Shown one piece after another: positions 55,450 to 64,000 of a stretch of 64,000 nt of DNA. The stretch spans positions 248,001 through 312,000 of the forward strand of contig WPHV01000001.1 in the NCBI GenBank assembly GCA_009744235.1, in the 5' to 3' direction. Each line of letters begins with the position of its first letter. Positions within the stretch are counted from its first letter, which is position 1. Under the pieces are notes generated by a model. The model worked only from the letters and a program-made list of their open reading frames with translations. It searched no databases and was not told the DNA's origin. The translations under genes were made by a program, and so were the position numbers. The stretch comes from Gillisella vitis (GTDB taxonomy: Bacteria; Pseudomonadota; Alphaproteobacteria; Rhizobiales; Rhizobiaceae).

Positions 55450-56052
55450 ATGAGCCACGCATCTTACGAGCTCAAGGCCGAAACGCGCGAACGGGTTGGT
55501 AAGGGGTCCTCCCGTGAACTTCGCCGCAACGGTCTCATTCCCGCTGTCATCTATGGTGACAAGCAGGCTCCCATTGCCATTACCCTGAACACCAATGAAG
55601 TCACCAAGCGTATCCACGCTGGCGGTTTCATGACCACGGTGGCAACCATTGAAGTCAACGGCGAAAAGATCCGCGTCCTGCCAAAGGACTACCAGCTGGA
55701 TCCGGTCCGCGACTTCACCATGCATATCGACTTCCTGCGCGTTTCGGCAAACAGCCAGGTCACGGTTGCCGTGCCTGTCCGTTTCGTCAATGAAGACAAG
55801 TCCGCCGTCAAGACCGGCGCTGTCCTCAACATCGTACGCCACGACGTCGAGTTGCAGGTTCCGGCCAACAACATTCCGGAAGCCCTCACCTTCGACCTGG
55901 CTGGCCTGAAGATCGGCGACAGCGTGCATATTTCTGCCGTCAAGCTGCCTGCTGGTGTGACCCCTGTCATCACCGACCGCGACTTCACGATCGCAACCCT
56001 CGTCGCTCCTGACGTTGACGTTGCCGACGAAGAAGAAGCTACCGAAGAATAA
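55450..56052 (+). CDS. rplY: 50S ribosomal protein L25 (long, Ctc/TL5 form)
   Basis: A 200-residue L25 with the N-terminal 5S-rRNA-binding domain ([40 protein letters not shown]) and the C-terminal TL5 domain ending in an acidic tail ([11 protein letters not shown]). It binds 5S rRNA in the central protuberance. The stop is followed by a strong terminator. In related genomes pth follows directly; here two extra genes intervene. Confidence 0.96.
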   Translation: MSHASYELKAETRERVGKGSSRELRRNGLIPAVIYGDKQAPIAITLNTNEVTKRIHAGGFMTTVATIEVNGEKIRVLPKDYQLDPVRDFTMHIDFLRVSANSQVTVAVPVRFVNEDKSAVKTGAVLNIVRHDVELQVPANNIPEALTFDLAGLKIGDSVHISAVKLPAGVTPVITDRDFTIATLVAPDVDVADEEEATEE

Positions 56053-56080
56053 TCGACCCACTCGGTTAGAGTGTTCGATG

Positions 56081-56108
56081 AACCCGCCCCTTACCGGGCG
56101 GGTTTTTT
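56081..56108 (+). terminator. rplY terminator
   Basis: AACCCGCCC-CTTACC-GGGCGGGTT followed by a T-tract. Confidence 0.88.
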
Positions 56109-56429
56109 CATGCCGTCCGATCCGGTTGGTGATCAAGCTTTAAGGCAATAGCTGTAGCGCCAGCCTGTCGCACCCTGCCCTTCTTGTCAGGAATGGGCAG
56201 CTTTGCACGAAAGCCGCAAATAACTTTGCGTAAAGGTGCAAATCTTCTTTACGACTTCAGTCATCGTTAACGTCTCGCGTGGAATCCTTCTCCAAAATAA
56301 GAGAAGAACAAGGGGCTGTGGGGGTGTATTGTTTCATCCCTATTCATTTTCCAGCACGCTCACCAAATACGATGGAAAAATGTATAATATTACATCTATT
56401 GGTTGCTATTTGAAATTGTACATCGTCGG
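56109..56429 (+). other. AT-richer leader before the GGDEF-EAL gene
   Basis: 321 bases, lower in GC than the neighbours, with no reliable gene. A run of AT-rich -10-like words (TATAAT near 56394) lies about 35 bases before the start. Confidence 0.35.
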
Positions 56430-58838
56430 ATGCGATCCATGACCCGGTCCGTGGAACAGCGTTTCCTTGCGCTGGTGGCTGGAACAGTGTTCGTTTGCGT
56501 GGTGCCGCTGTTTCTGCTGTTTCTCTGGCTGTCGTCGCAGCGCGCCGAAACCGACCAGCAAAATAGCATTGCCGTGCTGCTGGCTGCCAATGCCCAGGCA
56601 CTCGCCAAGCCACTTTGGGATTTCGATGCTGAGAGTGTACGCCAGATCAGTGCAGCGCTGGTCTCCGGTGGCGAGGTCATCAGGGTCGAGGTTTCCGACC
56701 CGACCGGCAATATCCGCATTGACATGCCTCAAACATTTGCGCCGGCAAAGACATTTTCCTCCCTGTCGCAAACCATCATCTACCAGCATCAGGACGGACC
56801 AAAAACCGTTGGTACCATTACGCTTTCCTTTCAAAAGCATGGCCTGTTTGCCAGCATTCGCCGGACCGAAGGCGTGTTTATCGCCATCTTCATTCTGTCC
56901 ATGCTGGTGGTGATTCTGGCCGCCATCGTCGGCAACCGGATGATGGTGATGAAGCCGCTGACACAGCTGACCGCCGCCATCGAAGCCACGCGACGTCTGG
57001 GTTCGCGACGTTCGGTCGACTGGCATTCCAATGACGAAATGGGACGGTTGGCGCAAAGCTTCAACGCCATGCAATCCAAGCTTCAGCAGGAAGAAATCGA
57101 TCTGAAACAGGCGCACCGGCTGGCAACCGACATCTACCATGCCACGCCCGCCATGCTGTTTTCCGTCGATGCCGATGACCGGATTACCGGCATCAGCGAC
57201 TACTGGACATCAGTGACAGGCTATCACCGCGAAGATATCATTGGTCTCAATTTTGAAAGCCTGATCACAATCGAGGCCCGTCAAGCCTACCGGCAAGTCA
57301 AGCGGGATAACGAAACCGGCCTGCAACAGCAATATACCACCAAATTCGTCTGCGCCGACGGACGGATCATGGATGTGCTGGTCGTCGAATCCGGCAATGC
57401 CACACCGATGGCCCAGTCCAACCTTTCGCTGAGCGTCATGACTGACATCACCGCCCTCAAGCAATCGGAGGCACGCAACCGGCGCCAGGCGATGACCGAT
57501 CATCTGACCGGGCTTCTCAACCGCCAAGGCTTCGAGAACGAACTGGATGTGCAGATCGAGGCAACCGACCGCCAGGGCGGTTCCCTTGCCTGCCTGTTCG
57601 TCGATCTCGACCGGTTCAAATGGATCAATGACAATCTCGGCCATCATGCCGGCGACACGACCCTGAAAATTCTGGTGGACATGATCGTCCACCTCCTGCC
57701 GGAAAACTCGGTGGCCGCCCGCATTGGCGGCGACGAATTCGCCATCCTGCTGCGTGCCAACGATTGCGAAACAGCCGCCCGCGGCGTGGCCAACGATATT
57801 TGCGGGATTTTCGAAACCCCCTTCATCGTCAAGGGCACCGCCACGAGGCTGAGCGCCAGCATCGGCATCGCGCTGTATCCGCAACACGCCGAGACAGCGA
57901 CAGAACTGCTGCAAAAGGCCGACATGGCCATGTATAATCGCAAGCGCGACGGAAAGAACGGTTTCCAGATCTTTGACGACAGCATTGGCAATACCACCCG
58001 CCGTCGCGCCGAGATCGAGCAGATGATCGAGCAGGCATTGAGCAACGACTGGCTCGATGCTTTCTTGCAACCAATCATCGACCTGCAAAGCGGCAAGACG
58101 GTCGGCTACGAGGCCCTGATGCGCCTGCGCCACCCCGTCCACGGCATCATGGCGCCGACCGAAATCATCAGTCTTGCCGAGGAAACCGGCACCATTCACG
58201 ATATCGGCAAGCAGGTTTTCGACAAGGCTCTCGATCACTTCACCAGGCTTTCCGCCCTCAGTGGCGACACCACCTCGTATCTGGCGCTGAATGTCTCACC
58301 AACGCAGATCGATGCCAGCCTGCTGGTCTGGTTGGCCAGCGCCGTGCATCTTTTCAACATTGACCCATCGCGGATCATCATCGAGATCACCGAAGCGACG
58401 TTGCTGCACGACAGCCCGCACATCCAGACCGTCCTCCAAAAGATTGGCGATTTTGGTTGCCGCATCGCGCTGGATGATTTCGGCACCGGATATTCCTCGC
58501 TCAGCTATCTCAGCCGCTTCCCGGTCAATATCATCAAGATCGACCAGTCCTTCATCCGCTCCATGACCGGCGATACCCCGGACCTGCGCGAACGCAGCCG
58601 CATGTTGATCGAAGGCATTGCCGCGATCTCGCACAAGATGAAATGCACCGTAGTGGCCGAGGGCATCGAGACCAACGAACAATGGCGAGCGCTACAGGCG
58701 ATCGGTGTGGATTACGGCCAGGGCTATCTGTTCGATCGGCCATTGTCCTTTGAAGATCTGCAAGCCCGTTTCGGGGCCAATACGACGCTGCCAAAAGCCA
58801 CCCCCATTGCAAGGATTGGACAGCGGACAACGGGGTAG
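56430..58838 (+). CDS. Membrane GGDEF-EAL protein with HAMP and PAS domains
   Basis: An 802-residue c-di-GMP enzyme. TM helices at about residues 11-37 and 147-173 bracket a periplasmic sensor domain; HAMP, then PAS (about 234-347, YHATPAMLFSVDADDRITGI), GGDEF (about 355-520, signature RIGGDEFAILL) and EAL (about 531-783, signature YEALMRLRHP, with DDFGTGYSSLSYLSRFPVNI) follow. Both catalytic signatures are intact; the product-inhibition RxxD before GGDEF is absent. It could make or destroy c-di-GMP. The start is uncertain: ATG 56430 or 56439. Confidence 0.92.
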   Translation: MRSMTRSVEQRFLALVAGTVFVCVVPLFLLFLWLSSQRAETDQQNSIAVLLAANAQALAKPLWDFDAESVRQISAALVSGGEVIRVEVSDPTGNIRIDMPQTFAPAKTFSSLSQTIIYQHQDGPKTVGTITLSFQKHGLFASIRRTEGVFIAIFILSMLVVILAAIVGNRMMVMKPLTQLTAAIEATRRLGSRRSVDWHSNDEMGRLAQSFNAMQSKLQQEEIDLKQAHRLATDIYHATPAMLFSVDADDRITGISDYWTSVTGYHREDIIGLNFESLITIEARQAYRQVKRDNETGLQQQYTTKFVCADGRIMDVLVVESGNATPMAQSNLSLSVMTDITALKQSEARNRRQAMTDHLTGLLNRQGFENELDVQIEATDRQGGSLACLFVDLDRFKWINDNLGHHAGDTTLKILVDMIVHLLPENSVAARIGGDEFAILLRANDCETAARGVANDICGIFETPFIVKGTATRLSASIGIALYPQHAETATELLQKADMAMYNRKRDGKNGFQIFDDSIGNTTRRRAEIEQMIEQALSNDWLDAFLQPIIDLQSGKTVGYEALMRLRHPVHGIMAPTEIISLAEETGTIHDIGKQVFDKALDHFTRLSALSGDTTSYLALNVSPTQIDASLLVWLASAVHLFNIDPSRIIIEITEATLLHDSPHIQTVLQKIGDFGCRIALDDFGTGYSSLSYLSRFPVNIIKIDQSFIRSMTGDTPDLRERSRMLIEGIAAISHKMKCTVVAEGIETNEQWRALQAIGVDYGQGYLFDRPLSFEDLQARFGANTTLPKATPIARIGQRTTG

Positions 58839-58904
58839 GATGGAAAAAAATACCGTAATTTCAGCAGGGCAAGCACAACCAAACGCAACGTGAGGAGGCC
58901 GAAA

Positions 58905-59645
58905 ATGGGCTGTCGAAGAAGTGCATTCCGCCTTGCTGTGCTTTCCGCCTTGGTGTTCATGTCCGCCGTGGCCATGGCACAAAACAGCATCGTCTTTACC
59001 ACTGAAGATTACCCACCTTATAATTTTAGGGAAAACGGGGTGGACAAGGGCGTCGGCTACGAGCAGGTCGTCTTGATCATGAAGGAACTATCGATCCCCT
59101 ACACCATAGAGATGATGCCCTGGGCTCGTGCCATCGCGATGGCCGAAACCGAGACGATGACCTGCGTGTTTACCGCGGCCCATATCCCTGAGCGCGAAGG
59201 CCGCTTCAAATGGGTCGAGCCGCTGGCCATCGACCGCAATATCATCATGAGCAGCAAGCAATCTGGCATTCAGGTGCGCAATGTCGAGGAGGCCCGCAAG
59301 TATATTGTCGGCACCCAGCGCGACGACTACACTCAGGCCCTTCTGGAACGGCAGGGTTTTCCAAGGATAGACCTCGCCGCCAACCTGGACCTGACCATCA
59401 AGAAGCTGGAAAGCGGCCGGATCGACCTTATGCCGGTCTCGGAAAAATTCTATCACAAGCTGGTGGAGGAAGGGCATCCGCTGGAACAGCAATTCGTGCT
59501 GACCGAGCAGAAATTCGCCATTGCCTGCAACAAGGACATGCCCGATACGCTCGTGGCGCAAATGCAGAAAGCGCTTGATCGCCTGATCGCTGACGGCACG
59601 CAAGCCAGGATTTCCCTGCAATATGGCCTGTTGCAGCCTCGATAG
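58905..59645 (+). CDS. Orphan periplasmic solute-binding protein (SBP family 3)
   Basis: A 246-residue protein with a signal peptide (FRLAVLSALVFMSAVAMA, cleaved about residue 26) and an SBP_bac_3 fold: TEDYPPYNFRENGVDKGVGY, MMPWARAIAMAETETMTCVF, KKLESGRIDLMPVSEKFYH. No ABC permease or ATPase gene is near. It follows the GGDEF-EAL gene by 66 bases on the same strand, so it may deliver a ligand signal to that protein's periplasmic domain. GAGGAGGCCGAAA precedes the ATG. Confidence 0.9.
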   Translation: MGCRRSAFRLAVLSALVFMSAVAMAQNSIVFTTEDYPPYNFRENGVDKGVGYEQVVLIMKELSIPYTIEMMPWARAIAMAETETMTCVFTAAHIPEREGRFKWVEPLAIDRNIIMSSKQSGIQVRNVEEARKYIVGTQRDDYTQALLERQGFPRIDLAANLDLTIKKLESGRIDLMPVSEKFYHKLVEEGHPLEQQFVLTEQKFAIACNKDMPDTLVAQMQKALDRLIADGTQARISLQYGLLQPR

Positions 59646-59721
59646 CGTTAGCAACCGGGTTGACATGGCGGCCGTTTCGCGGTGGTGAAGACCAACCGAA
59701 ATACCGTTCGTGGAAAATGCG

Positions 59722-60435
59722 ATGATCGTTCTTGCAGGGCTTGGCAATCCCGGCTCCCAATATGCCGGCAACCGCCACAATATCGGCTTCATGGCACTCG
59801 ACGCCATCCACCGCCGTCACGGCTTTTCGCCCTGGTCGAAGAAATTCAAGGCCGAGATTGCCGACGGCACGCTGGCGGGCGAAAAAGTGCTGCTGATCAA
59901 GCCGCAGACCTTCATGAACCTATCAGGCGAATCGGTCGGGGAGGCGTTGCGCTTCTACAAGCTTGGACCGGAACAGCTGGTAGCGATCTATGACGAGCTG
60001 GATCTTCTCCCCGGCAAGGCCCGCATCAAGCTGGGCGGCGGCCATGGCGGCCATAACGGCATCAAATCGCTCGATGCCCATTGCGGCCTGAACTATCGCC
60101 GCCTGCGGCTGGGCATCGGGCATCCCGGCGATAAATCCCATGTGCACGGCCATGTGCTGGGCGATTTCGGCAAGCTCGACGCAGAATGGCTCGATCCGCT
60201 GCTGGAGACGCTGGCCGAAAACGCCGACATGCTGGTGCGCGGCGAAGACAGCCAGTTGATGAACAAACTAGCGCTCGCCACCGGAGCCAAGGCGGACGAG
60301 GAAAAGCCCAAGCCTGCAAAGCCCGCGAAATCCCACATTCATCAGGCCCGCAACGGCATACAGCCGAAAAAGCTGCCGGAAACCGGGCCGATGGCCGAGA
60401 TGTTGAAGAAGATGTTTGGGCCGAAGAAGGATTGA
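59722..60435 (+). CDS. pth: Peptidyl-tRNA hydrolase
   Basis: A 237-residue enzyme that recycles peptidyl-tRNAs that leave the ribosome. Family blocks: [20 protein letters not shown] (catalytic His), [34 protein letters not shown] and [21 protein letters not shown] Lys/Pro-rich tail ([16 protein letters not shown]) extends past the core, as in other rhizobia. The ATG at 59722 matches the family start; the GTG at 59710 is not needed. Confidence 0.96.
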   Translation: MIVLAGLGNPGSQYAGNRHNIGFMALDAIHRRHGFSPWSKKFKAEIADGTLAGEKVLLIKPQTFMNLSGESVGEALRFYKLGPEQLVAIYDELDLLPGKARIKLGGGHGGHNGIKSLDAHCGLNYRRLRLGIGHPGDKSHVHGHVLGDFGKLDAEWLDPLLETLAENADMLVRGEDSQLMNKLALATGAKADEEKPKPAKPAKSHIHQARNGIQPKKLPETGPMAEMLKKMFGPKKD

Positions 60436-60436
60436 G

Positions 60437-60889
60437 ATGAGCAAGTCAGCCATCGAGATTCGCGCCGCCCGGCCAGACGATTTGGAAAGCCTGCTGTCGC
60501 TGTATCAGGAATTGAACAGTGATGACGATCTGTTGCAGCCCGATCTCGTGCTCGAAAAATACGCTGCAATTCTCGCCCATCCCGGCCTGACAATTTTTTT
60601 GGCGCTCGATAAGGAAATACCCGTCGCGACCACCTCTCTTGTCGTCATTCCCAACCTCACCCGCGGCGGAAGACCTTATGCCCTGATTGAAAACGTTGCC
60701 AGCGCCATCAGCCATCGCGGCCAGGGCTATGGCAAGGCGGTGGTGCTTCACGCCATTGACACCGCCTGGCAGGCAGGCTGCTACAAAGCCATGCTGCTCA
60801 CAGGCCGAACGGACGAGGCCATCCACCGCTTCTATGGTTCCTGCGGCTTTCTCCAGAACAAGACCGGCTATCAGATCCGCCGTACGTGA
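60437..60889 (+). CDS. GNAT family N-acetyltransferase
   Basis: A 150-residue GNAT protein: IEIRAARPDDLESLLSLYQE and the acetyl-CoA loop motif SHRGQGYGKAVVLHAIDTAW, with the ending RFYGSCGFLQNKTGYQI. The substrate is unknown. It starts one base after the pth stop (TGAG ATG), with AAGGATTGAG upstream, so it is co-transcribed with pth. Confidence 0.9.
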   Translation: MSKSAIEIRAARPDDLESLLSLYQELNSDDDLLQPDLVLEKYAAILAHPGLTIFLALDKEIPVATTSLVVIPNLTRGGRPYALIENVASAISHRGQGYGKAVVLHAIDTAWQAGCYKAMLLTGRTDEAIHRFYGSCGFLQNKTGYQIRRT

Positions 60890-60892
60890 TGC

Positions 60893-61204
60893 CTATTCTT
60901 CCGGCTCAATGGTAAACAGCAGCGGAAACCCTGCTTCCTTGGCGAGATCATTGGCCTCGGTGGATTTGGTCTCGGCGATGTCGCGGGTGCAGACCACCAC
61001 CACCGCCGAGCCAAAACGGTGAGCGGTCATCATCACCCGGTTGCCGGTTTCCTCGCTCATCCGGAACACGGCTTTCAGCACGATGGTCACGAATTCGCGC
61101 GGGGTGTAATCATCATTGGTCAGGATGACCTTGTAGAGCCTGGGCTGCTCCAGCTTTGGCCTGGTTTTCACCTTTGGCTGCCCGACAATGACTTTTTGAG
61201 GCAT
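60893..61204 (-). CDS. clpS: ATP-dependent Clp protease adaptor ClpS
   Basis: A 103-residue adaptor that brings N-degron substrates to ClpAP. The sequence has a basic N-tail (QKVIVGQPKVKTRPKLEQP), then LYKVILTNDDYTPREFVTIV (the NDD(Y/F)TP region forms the N-end pocket), VLKAVFRMS and the ending AGFPLLFTIEPEE. Rhizobia usually carry two ClpS; the divergent sequence suggests the ClpS2 type (inference). GGGAG lies before the Met at 61202-61204. It converges on the GNAT gene. Confidence 0.93.
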   Translation of the reverse strand: MPQKVIVGQPKVKTRPKLEQPRLYKVILTNDDYTPREFVTIVLKAVFRMSEETGNRVMMTAHRFGSAVVVVCTRDIAETKSTEANDLAKEAGFPLLFTIEPEE

Positions 61205-61358
61205 TGGCAACTCCCATCGGCACACGCTCGCGTTACCATAATGCGAACTGCTCCCGGCTTCAAGCAATTGGCGCCAAGAAGCGGCAAAGCCTTGACCGGG
61301 CCGTTCCATTCCCCCATAGGCAAGGCAACAAAACCTTTACTGAGCACGGAAAACACCC

Positions 61359-62462
61359 ATGGGCTTCAAATGCGGTATCGTGGGACTGCCGAATGTCGGC
61401 AAGTCCACCCTTTTCAACGCGCTGACCAGGACGGCGGCAGCCCAGGCGGCCAACTATCCTTTCTGCACCATCGAGCCGAATACCGGCGAAGTGGCCGTAC
61501 CCGATCCGCGCATGCAGACGCTGGCAACCGTTGCCGGTTCCAAGGAAATCATCCCGACCCGCATTTCCTTCGTGGATATTGCCGGTCTGGTGCGTGGCGC
61601 TTCCAAGGGTGAAGGCCTCGGCAACAAGTTCCTCGCCAATATCCGCGAAGTCGATGCCGTCGTGCATGTACTGCGCTGTTTCGAAGATGACGACATCACC
61701 CATGTCGAAGGCCGGATCGATCCGGTGGGCGATGCCGAAACCATCGAAACCGAGCTGATGTTGGCCGATCTGGAAAGCCTGGAGCGCCGCACCGAGCAGA
61801 CCCGCAAGCGCGCCGCCTCCAAGGACAAGGAATCGATGACGCTGCTGCCTGTTATGGATGGCGCGCTGAAGCTTTTGCAGGAAGGCAAACCCGCCCGCCT
61901 GCTGTTGGCAAGCCTTGATGCCGAAGAACGCGAGGTGCTGAAAAGCCTGAACCTGCTGACCTCCCATCCGGTCCTTTATGTCTGCAATGTCGCCGAAGCC
62001 GATGCGGTGGGTGGCAATGCCCATACCAAAGCCGTCGAGGAAATGGCCAAGGCACAAGGGGCGGAAACCGTAATCATTTCGGCGGCCATCGAAGCCGAAG
62101 TAGCGCAATTGCCTGACGAGGAAGCTGCCGAATTTCTGTCGGCGCTCGGGCTGGAAGAAGCAGGTCTCGACCGGCTGATCCGCGCTGGCTATCACCTGCT
62201 CGACCTGATCACCTATTTCACCGTCGGCCCCAAGGAAACCCGTGCCTGGACCATTCCGCGCGGCACCAAGGCGCCCGCCGCCGCAGGCGTGATCCATACC
62301 GATTTCGAACGCGGCTTCATCCGCGCCTTCACCATCGCCTATGACGATTACATCACCTACAAGGGCGAAGTCGGCGCCAAGGAAGCTGGCAAGGGCCGTG
62401 ACGAAGGCAAGGAATATGTCGTGAATGACGGCGACGTCATCCACTTCCGCTTCAACACCTGA
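61359..62462 (+). CDS. ychF: Redox-regulated ATPase YchF (Obg-related)
   Basis: A 367-residue P-loop protein: G1 [17 protein letters not shown], the switch region [18 protein letters not shown]3 [20 protein letters not shown] and the ATP-preferring G4 variant NVAEAD in place of NKxD. A coiled coil and C-terminal TGS domain ([20 protein letters not shown]) follow. YchF/OLA1 binds ribosomes and affects oxidative stress responses. The position after pth is conserved. Confidence 0.96.
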   Translation: MGFKCGIVGLPNVGKSTLFNALTRTAAAQAANYPFCTIEPNTGEVAVPDPRMQTLATVAGSKEIIPTRISFVDIAGLVRGASKGEGLGNKFLANIREVDAVVHVLRCFEDDDITHVEGRIDPVGDAETIETELMLADLESLERRTEQTRKRAASKDKESMTLLPVMDGALKLLQEGKPARLLLASLDAEEREVLKSLNLLTSHPVLYVCNVAEADAVGGNAHTKAVEEMAKAQGAETVIISAAIEAEVAQLPDEEAAEFLSALGLEEAGLDRLIRAGYHLLDLITYFTVGPKETRAWTIPRGTKAPAAAGVIHTDFERGFIRAFTIAYDDYITYKGEVGAKEAGKGRDEGKEYVVNDGDVIHFRFNT

Positions 62463-62494
62463 TCCATATTTGCGACGGTCGAACTGTCAATCAT

Positions 62495-62532
62495 AAGCGG
62501 GATGCTCTTCCAAAAGCATCCCGCTTTTATTT
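62495..62532 (+). terminator. ychF terminator
   Basis: AAGCGGGATGCT (62495-62506) pairs with AGCATCCCGCTT (62515-62526), followed by TTATTTT. Confidence 0.85.
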
Positions 62533-62617
62533 TGCCCTTTAAAACGGTGGCCAACTGGGCAATATCAACCTGTTGGAGCGGTGTGGGTTGCCGCCTCCTG
62601 CAACGAGGGGAGTGACC

Positions 62618-64000
62618 ATGCGTTTGATATCCGTGCCTATCTTGCTTCTATCCGCCGTGCTGATCGACGCACAAGCCAATGCCGCCGATGTTACCCCGAA
62701 GGGCGCCAAGGACCTCAAGCAGCAGCTCCTGTCCGCCCTGCCGGACGGCATGGTCAAGGATGCGAGCGCTATGACGGTGCGGGCGCGCAAGAGCGCCTAT
62801 GAGGTCCGGGTCAATACCATTGCGCTCTTCGGCATCGAGGCGATCAAATTCACCAAGGCCGTGGGCATCAGCCCGGTCGTTTCCCTCATTCGGCCGCTGG
62901 ACGGTGGCCTGTGGCAAATCGACCAGGCAGGCGGGATCGATGTCAAAGGGCAGACCAAGGAGAAAGGCCCCAAGTCCAACTTTCTCTTTTCGGTTGATTC
63001 CTACAGCATGACGGGCATCTACGATCCAACCATCACCTATCTACAATCCGGCACCTACAAGGCCGAGGACATGCGGCTGCGATTGCAGACGGGCGACAGC
63101 TCGACGGACATACGCCTGGACGCAGTCAATTCCACAGTTCAAGGGACGAAGGACGGTGATAATACGATCACGATTGCCAGCACCGGTTCCTATACCAACC
63201 TCGTCGAAACCATAAAGGGTCCGAAAGCGGACCCTGTCGGTGTCCGCGTCGGCTCAGGCGAAAGCTCCGTCAAGATTGAGGGCCTTGCCTACGGGCCGCT
63301 CCAGAAAATGATCCCTATCCTGGTCAGGAACTGGAACAAGCCGCCAATGGATGAGGCTGACAAGAACCTCTTGATCCAGCTGTTCCGCTCGAATTTCCCG
63401 CTTTTCAAGACTATGTCCCAGACCGTGGTCTATCACGACATGCAGGTCGAGACCCCGCAAGGGCCGTTCACCGCCAAGCGTTTCGGCATAGAGACCATGA
63501 TCGACGGCATCAGCAATGGCGCCAGATTCGGCTTCGGCCTTGATCTCGTCGAGCCGCGGATGGTAGCGGGCCTGGTGCCAGCGGCCTATGTGCCGCTCAT
63601 TCCGCAGACCACGACGATCAAGGTGAAGGTGCCCACCGTCAACGCGGCAGATGGCATCAATTACCTGATGGACAATGTCGATTACGATCCCGCCCAGCCG
63701 CTGACACCGCCGCAAAAGAGCGAAATCAGCCGCCGCTTCTTTCCCGATGGCATCGCCACCATTGCCTATGACGGCACCCGTCTGACATCTTCGCTCTATG
63801 ACGTCACGGTTACCGGCAAAACTACGTTTGCCCTGACCGGCAACGACAAACCGCTGGTCGACGTAACAGTAACAGCACGCGATTTCGACAAGACCATTGC
63901 CTATCTCCAGGCCAATGCCAAGCAAACGCCAGAGCTTGGCCAGACAGCATTTTTCCTGCTGATGGCGAAAGGCTTTGCCAAGACACAGGAGGATGGCCAA
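62618..64000 (+). CDS. Secreted protein of unknown function (partial, runs off right edge)
   Basis: An open frame of 461 codons continues beyond the window. It starts MRLISVPILLLSAVLIDAQA, a signal peptide cleaved near residue 23, and then a mature beta-rich periplasmic-type sequence (GLWQIDQAGGIDVKGQTKEK; AKRFGIETMIDGISNGARFG; LTSSLYDVTVTGKTTFALTG). No family is named. CGAGGGGAGTGACC precedes the ATG. The long antisense frame over its end is a codon-bias shadow. Confidence 0.8.
   Translation, partial: MRLISVPILLLSAVLIDAQANAADVTPKGAKDLKQQLLSALPDGMVKDASAMTVRARKSAYEVRVNTIALFGIEAIKFTKAVGISPVVSLIRPLDGGLWQIDQAGGIDVKGQTKEKGPKSNFLFSVDSYSMTGIYDPTITYLQSGTYKAEDMRLRLQTGDSSTDIRLDAVNSTVQGTKDGDNTITIASTGSYTNLVETIKGPKADPVGVRVGSGESSVKIEGLAYGPLQKMIPILVRNWNKPPMDEADKNLLIQLFRSNFPLFKTMSQTVVYHDMQVETPQGPFTAKRFGIETMIDGISNGARFGFGLDLVEPRMVAGLVPAAYVPLIPQTTTIKVKVPTVNAADGINYLMDNVDYDPAQPLTPPQKSEISRRFFPDGIATIAYDGTRLTSSLYDVTVTGKTTFALTGNDKPLVDVTVTARDFDKTIAYLQANAKQTPELGQTAFFLLMAKGFAKTQEDGQ

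Noticed and set aside
63254..64000. An antisense frame at the right edge
   Set aside because: The plus strand carries a signal-peptide-bearing frame with a good ribosome site over the same interval, which runs off the edge.

Overview
This 64 kb window is high-GC alphaproteobacterial chromosome of the Rhizobiaceae type (Agrobacterium/Allorhizobium/Rhizobium/Sinorhizobium). The basis is gene content and order recalled from that family: greA followed by lpsB, then an LPS gene block, lrp, trxB, a LysR gene matching lsrB/vtlR and two tandem AbcR-type sRNAs; carA and carB apart from each other; lgt with a MidA-type methyltransferase and pgeF; prs, rplY, pth and ychF in that order; and many rhizobial intergenic palindromes. 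No rRNA, tRNA, CRISPR array or transposase gene was seen.

Layout. 1-14 kb: a GatB/YqeY gene (cut by the left edge), carA, a MATE exporter, a LysR/aldo-keto reductase divergent pair, a zinc metallopeptidase, a GST, a DUF1868 protein, carB and a DUF2235 hydrolase. 14-24 kb: greA, lpsB, a GT25 transferase, two further polysaccharide-type genes, a sulfotransferase, a glycosyltransferase-like gene, lrp, trxB-lsrB and two AbcR-like sRNAs. This looks like one surface-polysaccharide and redox/nutrient regulation locus. 24-36 kb: an ArsR regulator, an Old Yellow Enzyme, an SDR/LysR divergent pair, chaA, an OpgC-like membrane protein, aatA, a DMT exporter, a cold-shock gene and an MBL hydrolase. 36-46 kb: a MarR / OmpR-type regulator / histidine kinase block, the ybjN-proC-csaA operon, ubiK, lgt-midA and pgeF-M24 peptidase.

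46-50 kb: a conserved lipoprotein gene and prs are separated by a compact AT-rich type II restriction-modification cassette (methyltransferase, ScaI-like endonuclease, controller protein), the clearest acquired segment. 50-55 kb: a winged-helix-type regulator, then a DUF779 / aldehyde dehydrogenase / GAF-Fis activator cluster next to a striking tandem palindromic repeat with another element inserted in it. 55-64 kb: rplY, pth, clpS and ychF. A membrane GGDEF-EAL protein and an orphan periplasmic binding protein sit between rplY and pth. A secreted protein of unknown function runs off the right edge.

Most of the window is ordinary core chromosome. The parts most worth attention are the tandem sRNAs beside their probable regulator, the nested and paired intergenic palindromes, the restriction-modification cassette, the binding-protein/c-di-GMP pair, the sulfotransferase in the LPS block, and several well-formed hairpins and dyads with no assigned role. 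All functional names rest on motif recognition from the translated sequence; no database search was run.
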